From Citrobacter sp. Marseille-Q6884 (lineage in GTDB: Bacteria > Pseudomonadota > Gammaproteobacteria > Enterobacterales > Enterobacteriaceae), in the NCBI RefSeq assembly GCF_945906775.1, contig NZ_CAMDRE010000001.1:558001-622000 (forward strand): 64,000 bases of DNA, given 5' to 3'. The translations under genes and the position numbers were made by a program. The notes under the pieces are model-generated. The model did not search any database. It was not told the origin of the DNA and saw only the letters and a program-made list of their open reading frames with translations. Shown here one piece after another: positions 1-8,115 of this stretch; position 1 is the first letter of the stretch, and each line of letters opens with the position of its first letter.

Positions 1-583
1 CTTCGTGCAGGTCGAGCAACTCATGCGCACGCTGTGAAACATAGCGGTGTGACGTACCATGGAAGCCATAACGGCGAACACCCAGCTCTTCGAAATATTT
101 CCACGGTAACCCGTACAGATAGGCTTCAGGTGCCATCGTCTGGTGGAAGCTGGTGTCAAACACGGCCACCTGCTGCCGGCCTGGGAATAGATGCTGTGCG
201 GATTCAATGCCGCTCAGGTTCGCATAATTATGTAACGGTGCTAATGGAGATACTTTGCGAATATTGTCGATAACTTCATCAGTAATTATCGCTGATTCCG
301 TAAAGATACTGCCGCCGTGGGCAATGCGGTGGCCAATTAAGGCCACGCTGTCCATTAAATTACGGTTCTCCAGTTCTACTGCAATTGCTTTTAATGCATC
401 TTCGTAGCTGTGGTGAGCCAGCTTAGCTGGCTCTCCTCCATTAATCGCTATGAACGCATTTTCAGAATTAATACCGTCCGCAATTCCCGCCATTAAAACT
501 TCACAGTTTGCTGCATCCAGCACTGAGAATTTAATTGAAGATGAACCGCAGTTAATAACCAGTACTACCGGAAACTCATTCAT
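1..583 (-). CDS. tdcD: propionate/acetate kinase TdcD (partial, C-terminus beyond window)
   Basis: Cytoplasmic acyl kinase that makes ATP from propionyl phosphate (or acetyl phosphate) in the anaerobic breakdown of threonine to propionate. The visible protein starts at an ATG at 581-583 and reads MNEFPVVLVINCGSSSIKFS, the N-terminal acetokinase phosphate-binding signature. It then runs through a second motif, GHRIAHGG, and a FHQTMAPEAYLYGLP region. About 194 of the roughly 400 residues expected are present, and the rest lies left of position 1. It begins 31 nt after the tdcC stop, as in the tdcABCDEFG operon. The frame is open with no sign of damage. Identity is clear from sequence similarity and operon position. 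Confidence 0.95.
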   Translation of the reverse strand, partial: MNEFPVVLVINCGSSSIKFSVLDAANCEVLMAGIADGINSENAFIAINGGEPAKLAHHSYEDALKAIAVELENRNLMDSVALIGHRIAHGGSIFTESAIITDEVIDNIRKVSPLAPLHNYANLSGIESAQHLFPGRQQVAVFDTSFHQTMAPEAYLYGLPWKYFEELGVRRYGFHGTSHRYVSQRAHELLDLHE

Positions 584-614
584 TTCACTACTCCGCTCAT
601 CCTGAGCTTACGAA

Positions 615-1946
615 TTAAAACAGTTTGTAGACAATGTTCAGGATGGTCAGCAAACCAATCACGGTAACAAACACGTTATCCAGACGGCCACGGTATTTCG
701 CCAGTGATGGCGCTTTACGGATGGCGTACATCGGCAACAGGCAGAGCAGAGAAGCGATAATTGGTGCACCCATTGCTTCAATCAGGTCCAGAATGTTCGG
801 GTTGGCGTAAGCAACAACCCAGGTGGAGCCCATGATGAAGATCATGCTGATGGTGTTAAGTTTGCCAGCAGATACTTTGGTTTTATCGCCTTTGTAACCG
901 AACTTCAGTACCAGACCGTTCAGACCTTCCAGTGTGCCCAGGTAGTGGCCGAAGAAAGATTTGAAGATAGCAACCAGTGCGATGATAGATGCCGCGTATT
1001 CCAGAACGGTCGCAAAGGCCGATTTCGTACCAGACAGTGACGCGAAGTGGTTAGCCAGGTAAGACAGCACCGGGATGTTCTGCGCTTTCGCTTCCGCCAT
1101 GTTTGCCGGAGACAGTGTGAACAGGCAGCTAAAGGCGAAGAACATAACCACGGCAACCATCAGCATACTGGCGCGGGAGATGATCTTGGAACATTTCTGC
1201 TCGGTAAACTCACGACCGAAATCTTTCTCATACTCTTCACGTTTAGAAACCACGAAGGAAGAAACGATTGGAGAGAAGTTGAAAGAGAACACCATGATGG
1301 AAATACCCAGCCACACGGTAACCAGGATGCCGTCATGACCGGTCAGTGCGATATTACTGAGGTCAACCTGCTGAATAACCGCAGAGTTCCAGTAAGGGAT
1401 CAGTGACAGAGAAATCAACACCAGGCTGGCAATAAACGGCCATACCAGGTAGCTCATCACTTTAACCATCAGGTCCTTACCAAAGTAGATGACGAATGCC
1501 ATCAACAGCAGCAGGAACAGTGCTACGAAGCCACGGTTAAGCGCTGGCATCTGCAACTGGTTTTCCCAGAAGGTCATAAAGGTGTTGGTAATGGTGACGC
1601 CATAAATCCACAGCAGTGGGCAAATCGCAAAGAAGTAAAGGAACGTGATAACCACGCCACCCGTTTTACCAAAGTGCTCTTCAACCGTTTCTGTGATGTT
1701 ACCGGAAGGGTTAGAACCGGAAAGACACAGGCGTGCCAGTGCACGGTGGCAATAGAACGCGATGGGGTACGCTAACACCAGCATCAACAGAATGGGGATC
1801 AGCCCGCCAAAACCTGCGCGGATAGGGAAGAACAGCACCCCTGCGCCGATGGCCGTACCAAATAAACCCAGTGTCCAGGTGGTGTCCGATTTGCGCCAGG
1901 ACGATTGTTTTGTCTGGCTGGATACAATGCTATCAGTAGTACTCAT
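615..1946 (-). CDS. tdcC: threonine/serine:H+ symporter TdcC
   Basis: Inner-membrane amino acid permease of the HAAAP family that takes up L-threonine and L-serine with protons, supplying the anaerobic degradation pathway. The 443-residue product is the expected length for TdcC. After a short Ser/Thr-rich cytoplasmic N-terminus it shows about eleven hydrophobic segments, the first being WTLGLFGTAIGAGVLFFPI, the family's conserved glycine-rich helix 1. It starts 20 nt after the tdcB stop and is followed closely by tdcD, so it is cotranscribed. It shares the family with Mtr, encoded at 39202-40446 in this window. Confidence 0.97.
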   Translation of the reverse strand: MSTTDSIVSSQTKQSSWRKSDTTWTLGLFGTAIGAGVLFFPIRAGFGGLIPILLMLVLAYPIAFYCHRALARLCLSGSNPSGNITETVEEHFGKTGGVVITFLYFFAICPLLWIYGVTITNTFMTFWENQLQMPALNRGFVALFLLLLMAFVIYFGKDLMVKVMSYLVWPFIASLVLISLSLIPYWNSAVIQQVDLSNIALTGHDGILVTVWLGISIMVFSFNFSPIVSSFVVSKREEYEKDFGREFTEQKCSKIISRASMLMVAVVMFFAFSCLFTLSPANMAEAKAQNIPVLSYLANHFASLSGTKSAFATVLEYAASIIALVAIFKSFFGHYLGTLEGLNGLVLKFGYKGDKTKVSAGKLNTISMIFIMGSTWVVAYANPNILDLIEAMGAPIIASLLCLLPMYAIRKAPSLAKYRGRLDNVFVTVIGLLTILNIVYKLF

Positions 1947-1966
1947 ATCCTATCCTCAACGAAATA

Positions 1967-2956
1967 TTAAGCGTCAACTAAACCAGTAATTTGGGATACA
2001 CGAGAAAGATCGATATTACCGCCAGAAATAATGCTGACTGTTTTTCTGTTCTGGATATAGCTATCTAATTTCCCGCTTAATAATGCTGCACATGCCAGAG
2101 CACCGGCACCTTCAGTCACAACTTTATTTCGCTGAATTAATGCCACCATACTGTTGCGAATTTCCTCTTCGCTAACCAGGACAATGTCATCGACCAATTC
2201 ACGAACGATTTCATAGGTTAAATTACCCGGGCGGGAGACGTCACAACCATCCGCCAGGGTGCCGGTCGTTCGATGCGTGGTTATTTCTCCAGCGTGGAAA
2301 GAAGCCGCCATGCCGTGAACGTTTTCAGACTGAACACCAATAATTTTAATCGTCGGATTGATTGATTTAATAGCGACTGCAATACCAGCAATCAGACCAC
2401 CACCACCAATGGGCACAATCACGTTATCGACATCGTACAGATCTTCCAGAATTTCCAGACCAATGGTGCCCTGGCCTGCAATGACTTTCGGATCATCATA
2501 AGGAGGAATAAAGATACGGCCTTCAGTTTCCACAATCTCGCTGACCTTAGCGATTGTGTCGTTGAAGTTATCACCGTGCAGGACAACTTCTGCAGAGTAG
2601 TCGCAGGTTGCTGCTACTTTAGACTTCGGCGCGCCTTTCGGCATCACCACTTTACCGTCGATACCGAGCATAGCGCAGGAGAGAGAAACCCCTTGCGCAT
2701 GGTTACCTGCAGAGCAAGCCACCACGCCTTTAAGTCTTTCTGCTTCAGTTAATGAACTGAGCTTATTAAAGGCGCCACGGATTTTAAATGAGCCAGTACG
2801 CTGCATGTTTTCGAACTTGAGGAAAATTTCCCCTTTGCAACGTTCACTAAAATAGTTAGAGCGAGGCATTCCAGTTTTATAAATTTTCCCCGCCAGTCTT
2901 TTTTTCGCTTCGAGGATATCTTCAATTGCAACCGGGAGATCGTATGTAATGTGCAT
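1967..2956 (-). CDS. tdcB: catabolic threonine dehydratase TdcB
   Basis: PLP-dependent cytoplasmic enzyme that deaminates L-threonine to 2-oxobutanoate (and L-serine to pyruvate), the first step of anaerobic threonine breakdown. The 329-residue length is that of the E. coli enzyme. The PLP lysine is K58 in SFKIRG, the SAGNHAQG loop lies at residues 82-89 and the glycine-rich phosphate-binding GGGGL at 184-188. It lacks the long C-terminal ACT-type domain of biosynthetic IlvA, as expected for the AMP-activated catabolic form. It lies 97 nt downstream of tdcA and 20 nt ahead of tdcC. Confidence 0.97.
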   Translation of the reverse strand: MHITYDLPVAIEDILEAKKRLAGKIYKTGMPRSNYFSERCKGEIFLKFENMQRTGSFKIRGAFNKLSSLTEAERLKGVVACSAGNHAQGVSLSCAMLGIDGKVVMPKGAPKSKVAATCDYSAEVVLHGDNFNDTIAKVSEIVETEGRIFIPPYDDPKVIAGQGTIGLEILEDLYDVDNVIVPIGGGGLIAGIAVAIKSINPTIKIIGVQSENVHGMAASFHAGEITTHRTTGTLADGCDVSRPGNLTYEIVRELVDDIVLVSEEEIRNSMVALIQRNKVVTEGAGALACAALLSGKLDSYIQNRKTVSIISGGNIDLSRVSQITGLVDA

Positions 2957-3053
2957 TAGAACCTCTTACCTGGGTATTAAAGTAAATAGATTACCGTAAC
3001 CAACGTCTGATATAGACAGATGGCGTTTATTCCGTATTAAAAATTTTTAATCT

Positions 3054-3992
3054 TTAATCAATTTCAATTAATTGCTTTCGTCGATGGCAATTATATGATG
3101 AATATTCTTTGGCTAACTCCACCAAAATTGATGCTGCTTTTTTTATTCGATAATTTTTCGACCATACGGCGGCATATCGCGCGACCGGTAAGGCCTCTTC
3201 TACCGGAATAGTAATAAACTGGTTTGAACCAAATGGAGTGGTCATATCACAGGGAATTACTGTTAAGAAATCAGCATTGAGAACAAGATTATAAATCGTG
3301 ACGACGGAGTCGGTTTTAACGATGTTTTCACTGCTGATGCCATTTTTTTGTAACGTAGTAAGAAGTTCGCTGTAGTAACCCATATTCGTTTGTGGCAACA
3401 CCCACTGTTCGTTTTTCAACGCTTTCAGCGTGGTGATGCCGGTGCATGTTCGGGACTTACTGGCCACCAGCACGAACTCTGACTCAAAGAGCGGCTCCAC
3501 ATGCAGATCGTGCAGTTTCATCTCATCACTCAACGTTCCGATGGCGAAATCCAGACGCCCGTCACGAACAGCAGGTAAGAAAGAGGAAAGCTGAGCCTCA
3601 TACATGGAAACCTGCGCTTTCGGGAACACCTCTTTAAACTTCTTAATCATGCCGGACATGATGGTAAAGGCAATCAGTGACGGGAAGCCAAACGACACAT
3701 CGACAACCGCATTGCTCGTCATGCTGTTCATCTCATCAACCATATTTTTCATTTCACGGGTAATGGATTCAGACCATGAGAGCATCACCTGACCCGCCTG
3801 AGTCAATGTCACGCCGGTATTTTTACGTACCACTAACTCAATCCCAAAATAAGCCTCAACATCATTTATGATTTTGCTGACAGCGGGTTGAGTTAATCCT
3901 AATTCTTTTGCAGCCGAACCGATAGAACCACTCCTAATGACTTCCTGAAAGACCACTAAATGCTGTGTTTTAGGGAGAGTAATCGTATTCAT
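3054..3992 (-). CDS. tdcA: LysR-type activator of the tdc operon, TdcA
   Basis: LysR-family transcription factor that activates its own operon under anaerobic, catabolite-derepressed conditions. It has 312 residues. The N-terminal winged helix-turn-helix spans about residues 8-65 (LVVFQEVIRSGSIGSAAKEL, then LTQPAVSKIIND), followed by a periplasmic-binding-protein-like effector domain. It is the first gene of the operon. The 97-nt gap to tdcB holds no obvious terminator. A CRP-type site and a promoter lie 40-80 nt upstream, annotated separately. Confidence 0.95.
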   Translation of the reverse strand: MNTITLPKTQHLVVFQEVIRSGSIGSAAKELGLTQPAVSKIINDVEAYFGIELVVRKNTGVTLTQAGQVMLSWSESITREMKNMVDEMNSMTSNAVVDVSFGFPSLIAFTIMSGMIKKFKEVFPKAQVSMYEAQLSSFLPAVRDGRLDFAIGTLSDEMKLHDLHVEPLFESEFVLVASKSRTCTGITTLKALKNEQWVLPQTNMGYYSELLTTLQKNGISSENIVKTDSVVTIYNLVLNADFLTVIPCDMTTPFGSNQFITIPVEEALPVARYAAVWSKNYRIKKAASILVELAKEYSSYNCHRRKQLIEID

Positions 3993-4023
3993 ATCGACCT
4001 GCGCTAATTACTTTGTTGACGGC

Positions 4024-4071
4024 AGGAAGTGTATCAAATTAAGTACACGAGGATATGTGCGACCACTCACA
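4024..4071 (-). promoter_or_regulatory. tdc operon promoter with CRP site
   Basis: Reading the minus strand toward tdcA, positions 4056-4071 contain TGTGA-GTGGTC-GCACA on that strand, nine of ten matches to the CRP half-sites TGTGA-N6-TCACA. About 20 nt downstream is a -10-like element, TGATAC (4031-4036). This would put the start site near 4024 and the CRP site around -40, a class II position. Catabolite repression of tdc is well established. The exact start site is inferred by spacing only. Confidence 0.65.
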
Positions 4072-4408
4072 AATCCCCTTGCCTTACATTTTGCAAGATT
4101 ATTATAAAACAATAAAACACTTTAAATTCAGATACATGCGAAATTCCGATCTCACTTTATCCTGATTTTAATCAAAAAAAGATGGGGGGATAACGAATTT
4201 TTATGGCGATAACATGCCAACTTTATTGGCTATTTCTAAAGATCGTGAAAGGTGATATTTCAAGCAATTACAGCGTAATTATCAGGCAACATGGCGATTA
4301 AATTTAATGAGTAACTTATCAAATATAATTATATTTTAATTATTACCTTCATTAAATAACGTTATGCATCACATTTTTTTGCCTTATTTGTTTGTAAAGA
4401 AACATTAA

Positions 4409-4594
4409 ATGAATTTATATTTAAACAATTTCAAACAAACAATTATCATGCGCAACAATATATTAACACTGATTTTGTGTGGTTTATCAGCAAGTAATTT
4501 TGTGATGACGATCGATTGCGTGTGTTTATACTCGATAAAAACGTATCGCACAGCGTTTTGTGTTAGTCGTCACAAAACAGGAAATATTCAGTGA
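4409..4594 (+). CDS. doubtful 61-residue ORF in the tdcR position
   Basis: This small frame diverges from tdcA, where E. coli carries the short activator gene tdcR. The product (MNLYLNNFKQTIIMRNNILT...) is Asn- and Ile-rich with a hydrophobic stretch (ILTLILCGLSASNFVM) and two clustered cysteines. The upstream AAGAAAC is only a weak ribosome-binding site, and an internal ATG 13 codons in is an alternative start. I cannot confirm homology to TdcR from memory, and the surrounding DNA is AT-rich with no codon-usage support. It may be tdcR, a decayed relic or chance. Nothing else in 4080-4750 looks coding. Confidence 0.3.
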   Translation: MNLYLNNFKQTIIMRNNILTLILCGLSASNFVMTIDCVCLYSIKTYRTAFCVSRHKTGNIQ

Positions 4595-4599
4595 CGACT
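4565..4599. repeat. 9-bp perfect inverted repeat in the tdc-rnpB spacer
   Basis: AGTCGTCAC at 4565-4573 is repeated as its exact reverse complement GTGACGACT at 4591-4599, with a 17-bp spacer. Centre-to-centre distance is 26 bp, about two and a half helical turns. There is no flanking T-run, so a simple terminator is unlikely. The end of the doubtful 61-residue ORF overlaps it. Confidence 0.6.
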
Positions 4600-4755
4600 T
4601 CCACTCTGACAAAAGACGTTCTGCACATAAATAAGAGGGGAATAAAAGGAGATTGAGAGAAAATAACCGATAAAACCCAGCCAATCAGGACTGGCCTGAA
4701 AACGTAGTGCTATCAAGCGCAACAGACAGTCGGACCGATAAAGCACCCAAAAAGC

Positions 4756-4780
4756 AAAAACCCGCCGAAGCGGGTTTTTA
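4756..4780 (-). terminator. rho-independent terminator of rnpB
   Basis: On the minus strand the sequence reads AAAAACCCGC-TTCG-GCGGGTTTTTG: a GC stem capped by a stable UUCG-type loop and followed by a T-run. It begins about 9 nt beyond the mature 3' end of RNase P RNA, and the same hairpin follows rnpB in E. coli. Confidence 0.93.
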
Positions 4781-4788
4781 CAGAGAAA

Positions 4789-5165
<377 letters not shown>

Positions 5166-5172
5166 GGCGCGC

Positions 5173-5201
5173 AGTATAGAGGGTTCGCGCGCCTTTGTCA
5201 C
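5173..5201 (-). promoter_or_regulatory. rnpB promoter
   Basis: On the minus strand, GTGACA (5196-5201) and TATACT (5173-5178) are separated by exactly 17 bp, followed by the GC-rich discriminator GCGCGCC and the first base of the RNA at 5165. A GC discriminator is typical of growth-rate- and ppGpp-regulated stable RNA promoters. The -35 hexamer contains the garK stop codon (5198-5200). Confidence 0.85.
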
Positions 5202-6343
5202 CCCGCACTGCGCATTCCGACTGCAAGCGTGGCGGCGATATTTCGTGAAGCCCGGTAAATATTATCAAATGCCCCGCGAAAGGCCTCTTCCAGCGTACCG
5301 ATACGGGTCAATACGCTAAACACCGCATCAATACCATATTGATGCACTACGCCCACATCAGGCGTCAAACTTCCGGCAATACCAATCACCGGCTTATGGT
5401 ATTTCTTCGCCACGTTTGCTACCCCTACAGGCACCTTACCGTGGATGCTTTGACTGTCGATGCATCCTTCTCCGGTAACCACCAACGTGCAATCGTGAAT
5501 ATGCTCTTCCAGATTAAGCGCCTGGGTCACAATCTCTATACCACTGCGAAGATCCGCACCTAAAAAAGCCATTAACGCGGCGCCCATACCGCCCGCGGCT
5601 CCCGACCCCGGAACGTCCCTCACGTCCACACGCAGAGATTTTTTAATCACATCGGCATAGTGAGAAAGATTACCGTCCAGTTCAATAATCTGTTCTTCAG
5701 TTGCCCCTTTTTGAGGGCCGAAAATGCGGGAGGCACCCTTTTCGCCGATCAGTGGGTTAGTCACGTCGCAGGCAACGCGAATTAAACAGGTTTTTAATCG
5801 CGGATCCAGACCTGAAATGTCGATACTGTTCAGGCTATTCAGACAGCCGCCGCCATAACCTATTTCAGTTCCATTCGCATCACGGAGTTTTGCGCCCAGC
5901 GCCTGCATCATCCCCGCGCCGCCGTCATTGGTTGCACTGCCGCCAATGCCAATAATGATGCTTTTCGCGCCACTTTCCAGCGCTTGCAGGATCAGTTCCC
6001 CAGTGCCGCGAGACGTGGTCACTAACGGGTTGCGCTTTTCAGGAGGAACCCGAGCCAGGCCGCTGGCTGCCGCCATTTCGATAAAAGCCGTCTTACCATC
6101 CCCGGACATGCCCCAACTGGCGTTCACTTGCTCCCCCAGCGGCCCCGTCACCAGAGCGGAATGCTCCGTTCCCTGCGTGGCGGCAATCATCGCCTCAACT
6201 GTTCCTTCGCCGCCATCAGCAAGCGGAACAGACACATATTGCGCATCGGGAAAGATTTCCCGGAATCCTTTTTCTATCGCCTGAGCTACCTCGGTGGCAG
6301 AAAGGCTTTCTTTATAAGAGTCTGGGGCAATTACGATTTTCAT
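5198..6343 (-). CDS. garK: glycerate 2-kinase GarK
   Basis: Cytoplasmic kinase that phosphorylates D-glycerate to 2-phosphoglycerate, the last step feeding galactarate and glucarate carbon into glycolysis. The 381-residue protein starts MKIVIAPDSYKESLSATEVA, the family N-terminus. It has the GGSATNDGGAGMMQALGA motif near residue 130 and a C-terminal VVTGEGCIDSQSIHGK segment. I chose the ATG at 6341-6343 because the longer frame upstream has no family similarity and would run into the garR end. It is last in garPLRK, 65 nt after garR. Its stop codon sits inside the rnpB promoter. Confidence 0.96.
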   Translation of the reverse strand: MKIVIAPDSYKESLSATEVAQAIEKGFREIFPDAQYVSVPLADGGEGTVEAMIAATQGTEHSALVTGPLGEQVNASWGMSGDGKTAFIEMAAASGLARVPPEKRNPLVTTSRGTGELILQALESGAKSIIIGIGGSATNDGGAGMMQALGAKLRDANGTEIGYGGGCLNSLNSIDISGLDPRLKTCLIRVACDVTNPLIGEKGASRIFGPQKGATEEQIIELDGNLSHYADVIKKSLRVDVRDVPGSGAAGGMGAALMAFLGADLRSGIEIVTQALNLEEHIHDCTLVVTGEGCIDSQSIHGKVPVGVANVAKKYHKPVIGIAGSLTPDVGVVHQYGIDAVFSVLTRIGTLEEAFRGAFDNIYRASRNIAATLAVGMRSAG

Positions 6344-6408
6344 AGTTATGTAGCCTGACTGTGCCGCGCAAGGCAAGAAATACAGGGCGCGCATCCGCGC
6401 CCTTCTTG

Positions 6409-7302
6409 TTAGCGAGTGACTTCCACTTTCGCCAGTTTTTCGTAGTAGCACGCCAGCGCACTGTGGTCTGCCGTTCCCAGTCCATCGGCACGCAGCGCCT
6501 GCATCATTTCCATGACTGCAGCGGTCAGCGGCAGCTGAGCCCCCACGCCATGAGAGGTGTCCAGCGCATTCGCCAGATCTTTAATATGTAGATCGATACG
6601 GAAACCGGGTTTGAAATTACGATCCATCACCATCGGCGCTTTGGCATCCAGCACGGTGCTGCCCGCCAGACCACCACGAATCGCCTGGTACACCAGATCA
6701 GGATTCACACCCGCTTTGGTCGCCAGCGTCAGCGCTTCGGACATTGCGGCGATATTCAGCGCCACAATCACCTGGTTTGCCAGTTTGGTGACGTTACCCG
6801 CGCCGATTTCCCCGGTATGCACGACAGAGCCGGCCATCGCTTTCATCAGGTCATAATATTTGTCGAAGATTGCTTTATCGCCGCCAACCATCACAGACAG
6901 GGTGCCATCAATCGCTTTCGGTTCACCACCGCTTACGGGTGCATCCAGCATATCCACGCCTTTTGCTTTTAGCGCCTCGCTGATTTCACGGCTTGCCAGC
7001 GGAGCAATGGAACTCATGTCGATCAGGACAGTGCCCGGCTTCGCGCCTTCGATAATTCCGCCTTCACCTAACGCAACGTCCTTCACGTGCGGGGAGTTCG
7101 GCAGCATCGTGATGATCACATCACACCGCTCGGCTATCGCTTTGGCGGTGCTGGCGGTTTCTGCGCCTGCGGCGATCAGTTCGGCAATCACTTCCGGGTT
7201 ACGGTCGGAAACCACCAGCGAGTAACCGGCTTTAATGAGGTTCTTACTCATTGGTTTACCCATGATCCCCAGGCCAATAAAACCCACTTTCATCGTCATC
7301 AT
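6409..7302 (-). CDS. garR: tartronate semialdehyde reductase GarR
   Basis: NADH-dependent enzyme that reduces tartronate semialdehyde (2-hydroxy-3-oxopropionate) to D-glycerate. The product has up to 297 residues: an N-terminal Rossmann motif (GFIGLGIMGKPMSKNL), the DAPVSGGEPKAIDGTLSVMV substrate motif in the middle, and the GNVTKLANQ segment carrying the catalytic lysine of the 3-hydroxyisobutyrate dehydrogenase family. Three start codons lie close together (MMTMKVGF). The GAGAGAG element sits 5 nt before the first ATG, so the longest form is given, though the E. coli protein is usually started at MKVGF. It follows garL by 27 nt. Confidence 0.96.
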   Translation of the reverse strand: MMTMKVGFIGLGIMGKPMSKNLIKAGYSLVVSDRNPEVIAELIAAGAETASTAKAIAERCDVIITMLPNSPHVKDVALGEGGIIEGAKPGTVLIDMSSIAPLASREISEALKAKGVDMLDAPVSGGEPKAIDGTLSVMVGGDKAIFDKYYDLMKAMAGSVVHTGEIGAGNVTKLANQVIVALNIAAMSEALTLATKAGVNPDLVYQAIRGGLAGSTVLDAKAPMVMDRNFKPGFRIDLHIKDLANALDTSHGVGAQLPLTAAVMEMMQALRADGLGTADHSALACYYEKLAKVEVTR

Positions 7303-7329
7303 TGTGTCTCTCTCTTGTTGCGGTGGTGA

Positions 7330-8100
7330 TTATTTTTTAAAGGCATCAGCCAGTTTCTGCGTCGCAGAGCGGAAAACGCCAAGGTCGCTGCCGACGGCAA
7401 CGAAGGTTGCCCCCCACTCCAGATAACGGCGAGCGTCCGCTTCCACCGGCGCCAGAATGCCGCTTGGCTTACCATGGGCTTTCGCACGAGCAAAAATGTG
7501 TTGAATCGCTTTCTGTATGTCCGGATGCGAGGCGTTGCCGAGATGGCCTAACGCGGCGGCCAGATCGCTTGGGCCAACGAAGATGCCATCCACACCATCC
7601 GTCGCGGCAATCGCGTCAACGTTATCGACCCCCTGCTGGCTTTCGATCTGCACAAGGACAGTGATGTTCTTATTCGACTGAGCGAAGTAATCCGCTACGG
7701 TGCCAAACATATTGGCGCGATGGGAAACGGACACACCGCGAATACCTTCCGGCGGATAACGGGTAGACGCCACAGCCCGCACCGCTTCTTCTTCGGTTTC
7801 CACAAACGGGATCAGGAAGTTATAGAACCCAATATCCAGCAGACGCTTGATAATCACCGGCTCGTTGGTCGGCACACGCACAACCGGTGCGCTGGCACTG
7901 CCTTTCAGCGCCATTAATTGCGGAATAAACGTAGAGATATCGTTCGGCGCATGTTCACCGTCCAGCACCAGCCAGTCAAAACCCGCCAGGCCTAATACTT
8001 CGGTACTGATGGGGTTGGCCAGCGCGGACCAGCAGCCAATCTGAATCTGTTGCGCCGCCAGGGCCGCTTTAAATTTGTTCGGGAAGATCGTGTTATTCAT
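7330..8100 (-). CDS. garL: 5-keto-4-deoxy-D-glucarate aldolase GarL
   Basis: Metal-dependent class II aldolase of the HpcH/HpaI family that splits 5-keto-4-deoxy-D-glucarate (or 2-keto-3-deoxy-glucarate) into pyruvate and tartronate semialdehyde. The 256-residue length is normal. Visible family motifs are FDWLVLDGEHAPND near the N-terminus, APVVRVPTNEP, VLVQIESQQGVDNVDAIAA with the metal-binding glutamate, and DGIFVGPSDLAAALGH. It lies between garP (15-nt gap) and garR (27-nt gap) in the same operon. Confidence 0.97.
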   Translation of the reverse strand: MNNTIFPNKFKAALAAQQIQIGCWSALANPISTEVLGLAGFDWLVLDGEHAPNDISTFIPQLMALKGSASAPVVRVPTNEPVIIKRLLDIGFYNFLIPFVETEEEAVRAVASTRYPPEGIRGVSVSHRANMFGTVADYFAQSNKNITVLVQIESQQGVDNVDAIAATDGVDGIFVGPSDLAAALGHLGNASHPDIQKAIQHIFARAKAHGKPSGILAPVEADARRYLEWGATFVAVGSDLGVFRSATQKLADAFKK

Positions 8101-8115
8101 CGCCTATACCTTTGT

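Noticed and set aside
6344..6451. N-terminal extension of garK
   Set aside because: The added residues have no family similarity and overlap the end of garR; the internal ATG matches the known start.
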